From positions 3,405,553 to 3,469,552 of the forward strand of contig CP058708.1 in assembly GCA_013414765.1 (NCBI GenBank): 64,000 bases of DNA, read 5' to 3'. The notes beneath the pieces were generated by a model that saw only the letters and a program-made list of their open reading frames with translations, was not told the origin of the DNA and did no database searches. This DNA comes from Candidatus Accumulibacter cognatus (GTDB lineage Bacteria > Pseudomonadota > Gammaproteobacteria > Burkholderiales > Rhodocyclaceae). Below are positions 55,686 through 64,000 of the stretch, piece after piece; within the stretch, counting starts at the first letter, position 1, and each line of letters opens with the position of its first letter. Both the position numbers and the translations under genes were made by a program.

Positions 55686-55967
55686 TGACCGTTAATGTGG
55701 AAGTCGCGTCAGCGACTCACGAATCTTCCCTCCCCACTTGCGGGGGCGAAGGCGGGGTTTCGCGGAGCACTGCTCCGCGCCGCCGTAGCCGGCCGCGATG
55801 CAGCGCGGGCCGTGGGAGGGGTCGGGGGGTGAGATGGGGAATTCGCAGAGCATGCTCTGCGCCCATCGAACGATTCCGGCGTGCAAGCCGGAATGCGCCC
55901 AGCAAGGGAGGGAAACGGTCATGACTTTCAGGATCGGGGGGTGCCTGGAAAAGTCATGACCGTTAGC
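55686..55967. repeat. Intergenic hairpin repeat, long copy
   Basis: The outer parts match the repeat at 44925-45045. In addition: CGCGGAGCA-c-TGCTCCGCG (55761-55779), the perfect palindrome CGCAGAGCATGCTCTGCG (55844-55861), ATTCCGGC-gtgcaa-GCCGGAAT (55873-55894), and the perfect 15-bp inverted repeat AACGGTCATGACTTT (55914-55928) / AAAGTCATGACCGTT (55950-55964). TGACCGTTA occurs at both edges (55686-55694 and 55957-55965). It fills the whole gap between the convergent hypothetical gene and gatB, whose stop codon lies in its right edge. It probably folds strongly in RNA and could end both transcripts. Confidence 0.85.
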
Positions 55968-57417
55968 CGAGTTTGCTGCGCAGCAGGTCGCTGACGCGCT
56001 GTGGGTTTGCCTGGCCTCGCGTCGCTTTCATCACCTGACCGATCAGTGCGTTGAAAGCCTTTTCCTTGCCGGCCCGAAACTCGGCAACCATCGCCGGGTT
56101 GGCGGCAAGCAGTTCGTCGAGCAGTATTTCCAGAGAGCTGCTGTCACTGATCTGCTGCAGGCCCTGCCTGGCGATGATCTCGTCAGCCGAACCGCCTGCG
56201 CCGTTCCACAGGGAATCGAAAACCTTCCTGGCGATATTGGTCGAGATCGTGCCGTCGCCAATGCGGGCGATCAAGCCGCCGAGTTGTTCTGCCGAGACCG
56301 GCGACTCGCCGATTTCGCGGTCTTCCTTGTTGAGGCGGGCGGTCAGGTCGACCATGACCCAGTTGGCGCAGCTTTTGGCGTTTGCCTGGCCGGCCGTGGC
56401 CACGGTGGTTTCGTAGTAGCCGACCAGTTCAAGCGAACTGGTCAGGACCCTGGCGTCATAGGCGGAAAGCCCGTAGTCGGCCATCAGGCGCTCGCGCTTG
56501 GCGGTTGGCAACTCGGGCAGTTGTGCACGAATCTCCTCGACCCATGGGCGATCGATAACCAGCGGCAGCAGATCCGGATCGGGGAAGTATCGGTAATCGT
56601 GGGCATCTTCCTTCGAACGCATGGAGCGTGTTTCACCGCTGACCGGATCGAACAGGACCGTTGCCTGCTCGATGCTGCCGCCATCTTCAAGGGTGGCGAT
56701 CTGCCACTGCACCTCGTAATCGATGGCTTGCTGCATGAAGCGGAAGGAGTTCAGATTCTTGATTTCCCGGCGAGTACCGAAATGCGGCTGGCCGACGGGG
56801 CGTACCGAGACGTTGGCGTCACAACGGAAGGAGCCCTCCTGCATGTTGCCATCACAGATGCCGATCCAGCGCACGAGTGCGTGCAAAGCCCGGGCATAGG
56901 CGACTGCTTCGGCGGAAGAACGCATGTCGGGTTCGGTGACGATTTCCAGCAAGGGCGTTCCGGCACGGTTCAGATCGATACCCGAGCGCTCCCGGAAATG
57001 CGGTCCCAACCCTTCATGCAGGGACTTGCCGGCATCCTCCTCGAGGTGGGCGCGGGTCAGGGAAACCGTCTTTTCGCTTTCGCCGACCTGAATGGCCAGT
57101 TTGCCGCCCAGGACCACCGGCCACTCGTACTGGCTTATCTGATAACCCTTGGGGAGATCAGGATAGAAGTAGTTCTTGCGTGCAAAGACCGAGTGCCGGG
57201 CAATTTCGCCACCGACCGCGAGGCCGAAGCGGATCGCGCAGACTACAGCGCCCCTGTTCAGCACCGGCAGGACGCCGGGCAGGGCGATGTCGACCGCGTT
57301 CGCCTGGATGTTGGGCGCGGCGCCAAAGGCAGTCGAACTGCCCGAAAAAATCTTGGCCTGAGTAGACAACTGCGCGTGCGTTTCGATACCAATGACGACT
57401 TCCCACTGTTTCATCAC
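55963..57417 (-). CDS. gatB: Aspartyl/glutamyl-tRNA amidotransferase subunit B
   Basis: 484 residues. GatB binds mischarged Glu-tRNA(Gln) or Asp-tRNA(Asn) and activates it with ATP for amidation. Visible: [20 protein letters not shown] followed by IFSGSS at the start, [50 protein letters not shown] and [15 protein letters not shown]; the C-terminal YqeY-like tail domain binds tRNA (about 335-484). Last of gatC-gatA-gatB, 91 bases after gatA. Confidence 0.96.
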   Translation of the reverse strand: MMKQWEVVIGIETHAQLSTQAKIFSGSSTAFGAAPNIQANAVDIALPGVLPVLNRGAVVCAIRFGLAVGGEIARHSVFARKNYFYPDLPKGYQISQYEWPVVLGGKLAIQVGESEKTVSLTRAHLEEDAGKSLHEGLGPHFRERSGIDLNRAGTPLLEIVTEPDMRSSAEAVAYARALHALVRWIGICDGNMQEGSFRCDANVSVRPVGQPHFGTRREIKNLNSFRFMQQAIDYEVQWQIATLEDGGSIEQATVLFDPVSGETRSMRSKEDAHDYRYFPDPDLLPLVIDRPWVEEIRAQLPELPTAKRERLMADYGLSAYDARVLTSSLELVGYYETTVATAGQANAKSCANWVMVDLTARLNKEDREIGESPVSAEQLGGLIARIGDGTISTNIARKVFDSLWNGAGGSADEIIARQGLQQISDSSSLEILLDELLAANPAMVAEFRAGKEKAFNALIGQVMKATRGQANPQRVSDLLRSKLG

Positions 57418-57508
57418 TGCTTACTCTTTCTTCAAGAAGCGTCGGCGAAGTGCCTGCCGGTACCGACCGGAAGAGGGCACGCCGACCGCATGTGCAGACT
57501 GCCGTGCC

Positions 57509-58978
57509 TCAGTCAAATCCGTCTGGCCGCCGCAAATGCCAGGCGTTTGCCTGCTGATAGCGGTGGGCGATGTTGAGCAGCCGGGCCTCGGTGAAATAGT
57601 TCCCGATCAGTTGCAGGCCGGCCGGCAAGCCGCCGGCAAAACCGCAGGGGATCGAGATTCCGGGCAGGCCGGCGAGGTTGACGGCAATCGTATAGATGTC
57701 GGACAGGTACATCTGCACCGGATCGGCCGCTTTTTCGCCGAGCTTGAAAGCGGTACTCGGACTGGTCGGCCCGATGATCACGTCGCATTTCTGAAAGGCA
57801 CTGGCAAAATCCTTGGCAATCAGGCGACGGATGCGTTGCGCCTGCAGGTAATACGCATCGTAGTAGCCGTGCGACAGGACATAGGTCCCGATCAGGATGC
57901 GCCGCTTGACCTCGTCACCGAAGCCCTGCGCGCGACTCTTGCAGTACATGTCGTTGAGATCCTGGTACGCCGGTGCGCGATAACCGTATCGAACGCCGTC
58001 AAAGCGCGCCAGGTTCGAACTCGCTTCCGCCGGGGCGATCACGTAGTAGGCGGCCACTGAAAGACCCATGCTCGGCAGGTTGATGGCGACGGTTTCGGCG
58101 CCAAGCTGGCGGTACTCGCCAATGGCCGCCTCGACCAGTTGCATCACTTCGGCGCTGCAGCCGCCGCCAAAAAACTCTTCCGGCAAGCCGATCTTCAATC
58201 CGGCCAGTGGTTTTGCAGTACTTGCGGCATTGATTTCACGGCCGTAATCTTCGGCTGGGCGGTCGAGACTCGTCGAATCGCGTTCGTCGAAGCCGGCCAT
58301 GGCGTTGAGCAAGGTGGCGCAGTCGGCAGCCGAGCGGCCAAGCGGTCCGGCCTGGTCGAGTGAAGACGCAAAGGCGACCATGCCGTAGCGCGAGATGACG
58401 CCATAAGTGGGCTTCATCCCGGTCAGGTTGCACAGTGCCGCTGGCTGGCGAATCGATCCGCCGGTGTCGGTGCCGGTGGCTGCGGGTGCCAGGCGTGCGG
58501 CGACCGAAGCGGCCGATCCGCCGGAAGACCCACCAGGAACGCAACTGCTGTCCCAAGGGTTATGCACCGGTCCGTAAAATGAGGTTTCATTTGACGAACC
58601 CATCGCGAATTCGTCCATGTTGGTCTTGCCGAGCATCACTGCGCCGGCGGCCTGGAAGCGGGCAATCACTGCAGCATCGTAGGGGCTGACGAAATTGCTC
58701 AGCATTTTCGACCCACAGGTGGTCAGCCAGCCCTTGGCGCAGAAGATGTCCTTGTGCGCGATCGGGATGCCGGTCAGCGGTCCGCCCGTGCCTCTGGCCA
58801 GGCGCTCGTCGGCGGCACGCGCCTGGGCAAGACTACGGGCCGGATCGACGGTGATGTAAGCATTGAGTCGAGGATTGTGGCGGGCGATCCGGTCGAGGTA
58901 CAGTTGCGTCAGCTCGACGCTCGAAATCTCCTTGTTTGCCAAGGCGGTCGCCATCGCCTGGAGGCTGTACTCGATCAT
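57509..58978 (-). CDS. gatA: Aspartyl/glutamyl-tRNA amidotransferase subunit A
   Basis: 489 residues, amidase-signature enzyme that frees ammonia from glutamine for GatB. The Ser-cisSer-Lys triad is visible: Lys in [14 protein letters not shown] (about 75), the cis-Ser in the [17 protein letters not shown] block with [13 protein letters not shown] carrying the nucleophile Ser (about 150-180). [20 protein letters not shown] is also typical. Its start overlaps the gatC end by four bases. Confidence 0.96.
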   Translation of the reverse strand: MIEYSLQAMATALANKEISSVELTQLYLDRIARHNPRLNAYITVDPARSLAQARAADERLARGTGGPLTGIPIAHKDIFCAKGWLTTCGSKMLSNFVSPYDAAVIARFQAAGAVMLGKTNMDEFAMGSSNETSFYGPVHNPWDSSCVPGGSSGGSAASVAARLAPAATGTDTGGSIRQPAALCNLTGMKPTYGVISRYGMVAFASSLDQAGPLGRSAADCATLLNAMAGFDERDSTSLDRPAEDYGREINAASTAKPLAGLKIGLPEEFFGGGCSAEVMQLVEAAIGEYRQLGAETVAINLPSMGLSVAAYYVIAPAEASSNLARFDGVRYGYRAPAYQDLNDMYCKSRAQGFGDEVKRRILIGTYVLSHGYYDAYYLQAQRIRRLIAKDFASAFQKCDVIIGPTSPSTAFKLGEKAADPVQMYLSDIYTIAVNLAGLPGISIPCGFAGGLPAGLQLIGNYFTEARLLNIAHRYQQANAWHLRRPDGFD

Positions 58979-59271
58979 TCGATGACCTTTGGCACCAGGT
59001 AGAGTCCGCCCTCGGTTTCCGGTGCGATGGCCTGGAAAGCGGCGCGCTGGGCAAGCTGATCCGACTCGGTGACCCGGTCGGCGCGCAGGCGCTGCGCCAC
59101 ATCCTGAGCATGCGCCATGGGCCCGATGCCTTGCGTATCAACGGCCTGCATCTCTTCGATCAAGCCGAAGATCTCGTTCAGATGGCCGAGTGTGCGATGT
59201 GTTTCGACATCGCTGATTTCGATCCGGGCGAGGTGGGCGACGCGCCGGACCTGTTCTAGGGTAAGCGACAT
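58975..59271 (-). CDS. gatC: Aspartyl/glutamyl-tRNA amidotransferase subunit C
   Basis: 98 residues. GatC wraps around GatA and GatB and stabilises the complex. Typical pattern: [20 protein letters not shown] at the N-terminus, [19 protein letters not shown] in the middle and LYLVPKVIE at the end. First gene of the unit, divergent from mreB; their start codons are about 100 bases apart. Confidence 0.95.
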   Translation of the reverse strand: MSLTLEQVRRVAHLARIEISDVETHRTLGHLNEIFGLIEEMQAVDTQGIGPMAHAQDVAQRLRADRVTESDQLAQRAAFQAIAPETEGGLYLVPKVIE

Positions 59272-59288
59272 GGGCGGAAATTACCAAG

Positions 59289-59320
59289 TTGTTAAATGAG
59301 TGGGCCATATAAGGTATCAT
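59289..59320 (+). promoter_or_regulatory. Possible mreB promoter region
   Basis: In the AT-rich gap between gatC and mreB, TTGTTA (59289-59294) and TATCAT (59315-59320) lie 20 bases apart, which is longer than ideal; TATAAG (59308-59313) is another candidate -10. The element sits about 54 bases before the mreB start. Only a weak match; the exact promoter is not fixed. Confidence 0.3.
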
Positions 59321-59322
59321 AA

Positions 59323-60417
<1,095 letters not shown>

Positions 60418-60471
60418 CGCGCCACGGTGCGTGGCGTGATCGCCACACCTTGTCAACTCCAGGCCTGATTG

Positions 60472-61404
60472 ATGGACCACCAGCCGCCACCGTTTTTCAA
60501 GCGCGGGCCGGCACCTTTGGCGCTGCTGTCGTTTTACGTTGCGCTGTCGGTTGCACTCCTGGTGGTGGACGCGCGCCTGCAAACGCTGGAAGTATTGCGG
60601 CAGGCGCTGTCCATGTTCACTCATCCGGTGCAACATCTGGCCCAGATGCCAGCACAGTTTCTCGATAACGCCGGGAATTATTTCGTCAGCGTGTCGCGTT
60701 TGCAGGATGAAAATGCCCAGTTGAAACGCGCCCGCCTGGACAACGTAGCGACGCTGCTACGCACCCAGCACCTGGAAGTCGAGAACCAGCGTCTGCGCAA
60801 TCTCCTCGGCGTCAAGGAGCGGCAGCAGGCCAGTGGTCAACTGGCGCAGATCCTCTATTCGGCGCGTGATCCCTATTCGCGGCGTATCGTCATCGACAAG
60901 GGGCAGCAGGACAAGGTGGTTTCCGGGCAGCCGGTAATCGATGACGCGGGCATCGTCGGTCAGGTGACCAGAGTGTTTCCCTTTGTCGCTGAAGTCACGC
61001 TGATTACCGATAAGGAGCAGGCGGTGCCTGTACAGATCGTTCGCACCGGCTTGCGTTCGGTGGTTTTCGGTCTGGGCAACGGCCAGCTCGAACTGCGTTT
61101 TCTGCCGGCCAACGCCGACGTCAAGGATGGCGACGTGCTTGTGACCTCGGGACTGGACGGCATTTTCCTGCCAGGCTTTCCGGTCGCCAGGGTAGTGCAC
61201 ATCGAACGGGATACCTCCTACTCATTTGCCAGGATCTTCTGCATGCCTTTGGCCGGCGTCGAGAATTTCAGCGAAGTGATGATCCTCGACCCGCGTCCGG
61301 CGGTGGTCTTGCCGGAGCAACTCGTCCGGGAGGCTGCCGGTCGGGAAGCCAGGTCGCCGGTGCGATCCGGACAGGCAAAGAAGAAACGTCTGAAAAAGGA
61401 CTGA
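60472..61404 (+). CDS. mreC: Rod shape-determining protein MreC
   Basis: 310 residues. Membrane segment at about 13-33 (GPAPLALLSFYVALSVALLV), a coiled coil (about 65-110: SRLQDENAQLKRARLDNVAT ... EVENQRLRNLLGV) and the double beta-barrel part with DKGQQDKVVSGQPVIDDAGI followed by VGQVTRVFPFVAEVTLITD. MreC activates PBP2 in the elongasome. ATG 60472 is preferred over the TTG at 60469. A Lys/Arg-rich C-terminal tail ends KKKRLKKD. Confidence 0.95.
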   Translation: MDHQPPPFFKRGPAPLALLSFYVALSVALLVVDARLQTLEVLRQALSMFTHPVQHLAQMPAQFLDNAGNYFVSVSRLQDENAQLKRARLDNVATLLRTQHLEVENQRLRNLLGVKERQQASGQLAQILYSARDPYSRRIVIDKGQQDKVVSGQPVIDDAGIVGQVTRVFPFVAEVTLITDKEQAVPVQIVRTGLRSVVFGLGNGQLELRFLPANADVKDGDVLVTSGLDGIFLPGFPVARVVHIERDTSYSFARIFCMPLAGVENFSEVMILDPRPAVVLPEQLVREAAGREARSPVRSGQAKKKRLKKD

Positions 61405-61409
61405 ACCCA

Positions 61410-61934
61410 ATGCAAACCAGCAGCTATTCCTCATCGCGAATCCTCTTGCCGGTACGCCCGTGGTTCATCGGCTTCAGCTTGCTGGTGGCGCTGTTGCTGA
61501 ATTTCCTGCCGACTACCATCTGGCACGGCGTGCCCGACTGGCTGGCGTTGTTGATCGTTTTCTGGAGCGTTCGCGAGCCACGCCGGGTCGGCATGGGCTT
61601 GGCTTTCGTTTTCGGCGTGGCCATGGACGTTGCCGATGCCAGCCTGCTCGGACAGCACGCGCTGGCCTATGTCCTGGCGGCTTACGGCGGCTCCTCGCTG
61701 TCGCGCCGGATCCTGTGGTTTCCGCTCGGGCTGCAAGCCTTGCAGGTGCTGCCGCTGCTCCTGCTGGTCCAGTTGGTGCAGTTCAGCGTGCGCCTGCTCG
61801 CCGGCGCCGATTCGCCGGGCATCAGCTATTTCCTCGGACCCGTCCTTGGGACGCTGCTGTGGCCCTTGCTGACCTTCGTCCTGCTGCTGCCGCAGCATCA
61901 GCCCGTAGACCGTGATGCCAACCGACCGCTCTGA
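61410..61934 (+). CDS. mreD: Rod shape-determining protein MreD
   Basis: 174 residues, about five hydrophobic segments (WFIGFSLLVALLLNFLPTTI, DWLALLIVFWSV, GMGLAFVFGVAMDVADASLL, GLQALQVLPLLLLVQLVQFS, GPVLGTLLWPLLTFVLLLP). The middle one has the family GxxxDxxxxxxLG-like pattern. AAGGA before ATG 61410 is inside the end of mreC. Inner-membrane partner of MreC. Confidence 0.92.
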   Translation: MQTSSYSSSRILLPVRPWFIGFSLLVALLLNFLPTTIWHGVPDWLALLIVFWSVREPRRVGMGLAFVFGVAMDVADASLLGQHALAYVLAAYGGSSLSRRILWFPLGLQALQVLPLLLLVQLVQFSVRLLAGADSPGISYFLGPVLGTLLWPLLTFVLLLPQHQPVDRDANRPL

Positions 61935-61957
61935 GTCCGTGCGGTACTGTCGGCGCC

Positions 61958-63913
61958 GTGTTCGCCGATATGCGGGACAGCGGTCATCGATCCGACGTCA
62001 TCGCTGAGGGTTTCACCTTGCTGGCTGGTCAGTTACCGTTGAATGCCACCGATCGCGAACTGTCTCGCTTCCGCTTCCGGATCGCCCTGGCCGGGGTTGC
62101 GGTGTTCGCGGCTTTCATTGTCCTGATCGTGCGCTTTGTCCATTTGCAGGTGCTTCAGCACGCCTACTACACCACCCGCGCCGAGGACAACCGCATTTCC
62201 CTGGTGCCGATCGTTCCCAACCGTGGCGTCATCGTCGATCGCAATGGTACGGTCCTGGCGCACAATTACTCGGCTTTCACGCTGGAGATTACGCCCTCGA
62301 AGGTCGTGGACCTAGAAGCGACGATCGAAGGCCTGGGCAAGGTGATCGAGGTCCTGCCCAAGGATCGCAAACGTTTTCGCAGGTTGCTCGAGGAGAGCAA
62401 GAATTTCGAAAGCCTGCCGATTCGCACGCGCCTGAGCGAGGAGGAAGTCGCTCGCTTTGCGGCCAATCGTTATCTCTTTCCCGGTGTCGAGGTCAAGGCG
62501 CGCCTGTTCCGCCAATATCCGCTGGGCCCGATCGCTGCGCACGCCATCGGCTACATCAATCGCATCAACAAGCGCGACCTCGAGATCATCGAGGAAAATG
62601 AACAGGCGGCGAACTACAAAGGCACCGACCACATTGGCAAAACCGGACTGGAACAGAAGTACGAATATCAGTTGCATGGCCAGACTGGCTATGAACAGGT
62701 CGAAATCGATGCGGGCGGACGGGCCATTCGCAGTCTGTCGCGGACAGCACCGGTACAGGGCAGCAACCTGACACTGACGCTCGATGTCAAGCTGCAGGAA
62801 ATGGCCGAAAAGGCCTTTGGCGACCGCCGTGGTGCGCTGGTGGCGATCGAGCCTTCGAGCGGAGGCATTCTGGCGCTGGTGTCCACTCCTTCCTTCGACC
62901 CGAATCTCTTTGTCGATGGCATTCGCAGCGACGACTGGGAGCTGCTCAACAACTCGCCAGACAAGCCGATGCTCAACCGCGCGCTGAACGGCGCTTATCC
63001 GCCGGGTTCGACCTTCAAGCCGTTCATGGCGCTGGCGGCGCTGGAAACCGGCAAGCGCACGCCTGGACAGACGATTTCCGATCCCGGCTTCTTCAACTTT
63101 GGCGGGCACCAGTTTCGCGATGACAAGAAAGGGGGGCACGGCAGCGTCGATATGTACAAGTCGATCGTCCATTCCTGTGATACCTACTACTACATGCTCG
63201 CCAACGACATGGGCATCGACAGCATCGCTCGCTTCATGGGGCAGCTGGGTTTCGGTCAACGCACAGAGGTGGACATCGAGGGGGAATCAGAAGGTGTGCT
63301 GCCGTCGCCGGACTGGAAGAAGCGTCGTTTCAAGCGACCCGAGCAGCAGAAGTGGTTTGCCGGTGAAACGATCTCGATCGGCATCGGTCAGGGTTACAAT
63401 GCCTATACCCCGATCCAGCTGGCGCAGGCGACGGCCACCATTGCCAACAATGGGGTGATGTTCCGGCCGCACCTCGTCAAGTACATTACCGACAGCCGAA
63501 GTGGCGAGCAGACGATGATCGAGCCGGAGCCGCTGCGCATCCTGCCGTGGAAGCGACAGAATGTCGAGACCATCAAGAAGGCGATGATCGGCGTCAACAC
63601 CGCGGGCACTGCCGCGCGCGCCTTTGCCGGTGCCGGCTACGTCTCGGCAGGCAAGACCGGCACGGCGCAGGTTTTCAGTCTCAAGGGAGGGGATTATCGG
63701 GCCTCGAGTGTCAAGAAAGAGTTGCGTGACCATGCGCTGTTCATCGCCTTTGCGCCGGCAGACCAGCCGAAGATCGCATTGGCCGTTCTGGTGGAAAACG
63801 GGGGGTTCGGTGCCCAGTCGGCGGCGCCTATCGCACGCATGGTTTTCGATTACTATCTGCTTGGCAAGCTGCCCAAGGGGGCAGCGCGGGAAGACGATGT
63901 CGAGGAGGACTAG
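61958..63913 (+). CDS. mrdA: Penicillin-binding protein 2 (elongation transpeptidase)
   Basis: 651 residues, class B PBP. One membrane anchor (FRIALAGVAVFAAFIVLIVR, about 40-60), pedestal domain (about 60-250) with RGVIVDRNGTVLAHNYSAFT, and transpeptidase domain with the active serine in PPGSTFKP (Ser351), the second motif SCD (Ser406) and KTG in AGKTGTAQV (Lys566). It cross-links peptidoglycan of the side wall. Start: GTG 61958, 24 bases after mreD, with an ATG at 61970 as alternative; a roughly 30-residue cytoplasmic part precedes the anchor. Confidence 0.96.
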   Translation: MFADMRDSGHRSDVIAEGFTLLAGQLPLNATDRELSRFRFRIALAGVAVFAAFIVLIVRFVHLQVLQHAYYTTRAEDNRISLVPIVPNRGVIVDRNGTVLAHNYSAFTLEITPSKVVDLEATIEGLGKVIEVLPKDRKRFRRLLEESKNFESLPIRTRLSEEEVARFAANRYLFPGVEVKARLFRQYPLGPIAAHAIGYINRINKRDLEIIEENEQAANYKGTDHIGKTGLEQKYEYQLHGQTGYEQVEIDAGGRAIRSLSRTAPVQGSNLTLTLDVKLQEMAEKAFGDRRGALVAIEPSSGGILALVSTPSFDPNLFVDGIRSDDWELLNNSPDKPMLNRALNGAYPPGSTFKPFMALAALETGKRTPGQTISDPGFFNFGGHQFRDDKKGGHGSVDMYKSIVHSCDTYYYMLANDMGIDSIARFMGQLGFGQRTEVDIEGESEGVLPSPDWKKRRFKRPEQQKWFAGETISIGIGQGYNAYTPIQLAQATATIANNGVMFRPHLVKYITDSRSGEQTMIEPEPLRILPWKRQNVETIKKAMIGVNTAGTAARAFAGAGYVSAGKTGTAQVFSLKGGDYRASSVKKELRDHALFIAFAPADQPKIALAVLVENGGFGAQSAAPIARMVFDYYLLGKLPKGAAREDDVEED

Positions 63914-63916
63914 CTG

Positions 63917-64000
63917 ATGTTGCCGCCGTTGCTGCACCGCGTCTGGGTGCGTCTGATCGGACACCTCGACGGACCCTTGCTGCTGATTACTGCATCGATC
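63917..64000 (+). CDS. rodA: RodA-type SEDS glycosyltransferase, N-terminal fragment
   Basis: The first 28 codons (MLPPLLHRVWVRLIGHLDGP followed by LLLITASI) are visible before the window ends. GAGGAGG, nine to ten bases upstream inside the end of mrdA, marks the start. Position directly after mrdA, with only three bases between, and the N-terminal shape (basic residues then first membrane segment) fit RodA, the peptidoglycan polymerase partner of PBP2. Assignment rests mainly on synteny. Confidence 0.8.
   Translation, partial: MLPPLLHRVWVRLIGHLDGPLLLITASI

Overview
The window comes from a GC-rich proteobacterial chromosome, most likely a betaproteobacterium of the Rhodocyclaceae / Candidatus Accumulibacter type. 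The grounds are gene content and order: gshA-gshB-apbE next to ptsA-ptsH-ptsI, metX-metW-ampG, yqjD/E/K, gatCAB facing mreBCD-mrdA-rodA, and a PEP-CTERM exported protein. The genus is inferred; no rRNA or tRNA gene was seen.

1-6.7 kb is a mobile-element patch. It holds the right end of an IS66 element, an AbrB-type antitoxin with a truncated VapC, and a complete IS1380-family element sitting inside a REP-associated (Y1/HUH) transposase gene. The 5-bp target duplication is intact and the interrupted gene can be rejoined in frame. A 19-bp tandem palindromic repeat array, a GGCGT microsatellite, a PEP-CTERM protein gene and two Uma2-family nuclease genes follow.

6.9-15.4 kb is a complete copper/silver resistance locus: cusC-cusB-cusA on the minus strand, diverging from the cusR-cusS two-component genes.

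15.7-35.5 kb is a defence island. It contains a Schlafen/AlbA_2-type ATPase plus ParA-like ATPase pair (no function known to me), a type III Druantia system (druH, druE) whose helicase gene is split by a -1 frameshift at a C CCA AAC heptamer, a Nudix-like gene with a degenerate box, and a complete type I Wadjet operon (jetABCD). Druantia, Nudix and Wadjet all read on the plus strand in series.

35.5-39.3 kb is a minus-strand cobalamin operon, bluB-cobO-cobB, led by a cobalamin riboswitch. Upstream of it lies the decayed 3' half of a TonB-dependent receptor gene.

39.5-64 kb is core genome: parC, a creA-like gene, glutathione synthesis, ApbE, the mannose-type EIIA/HPr/EI phosphorelay, methionine synthesis (metX, metW), ampG, a SMUG1-like uracil-DNA glycosylase, the yqjDEK-like membrane genes, exonuclease III, pyrE, gatCAB, and the rod-shape operon mreB-mreC-mreD-mrdA-rodA, which runs off the window. 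Two copies of a hairpin-rich intergenic repeat lie at about 44.9-45.0 kb and 55.7-56.0 kb.
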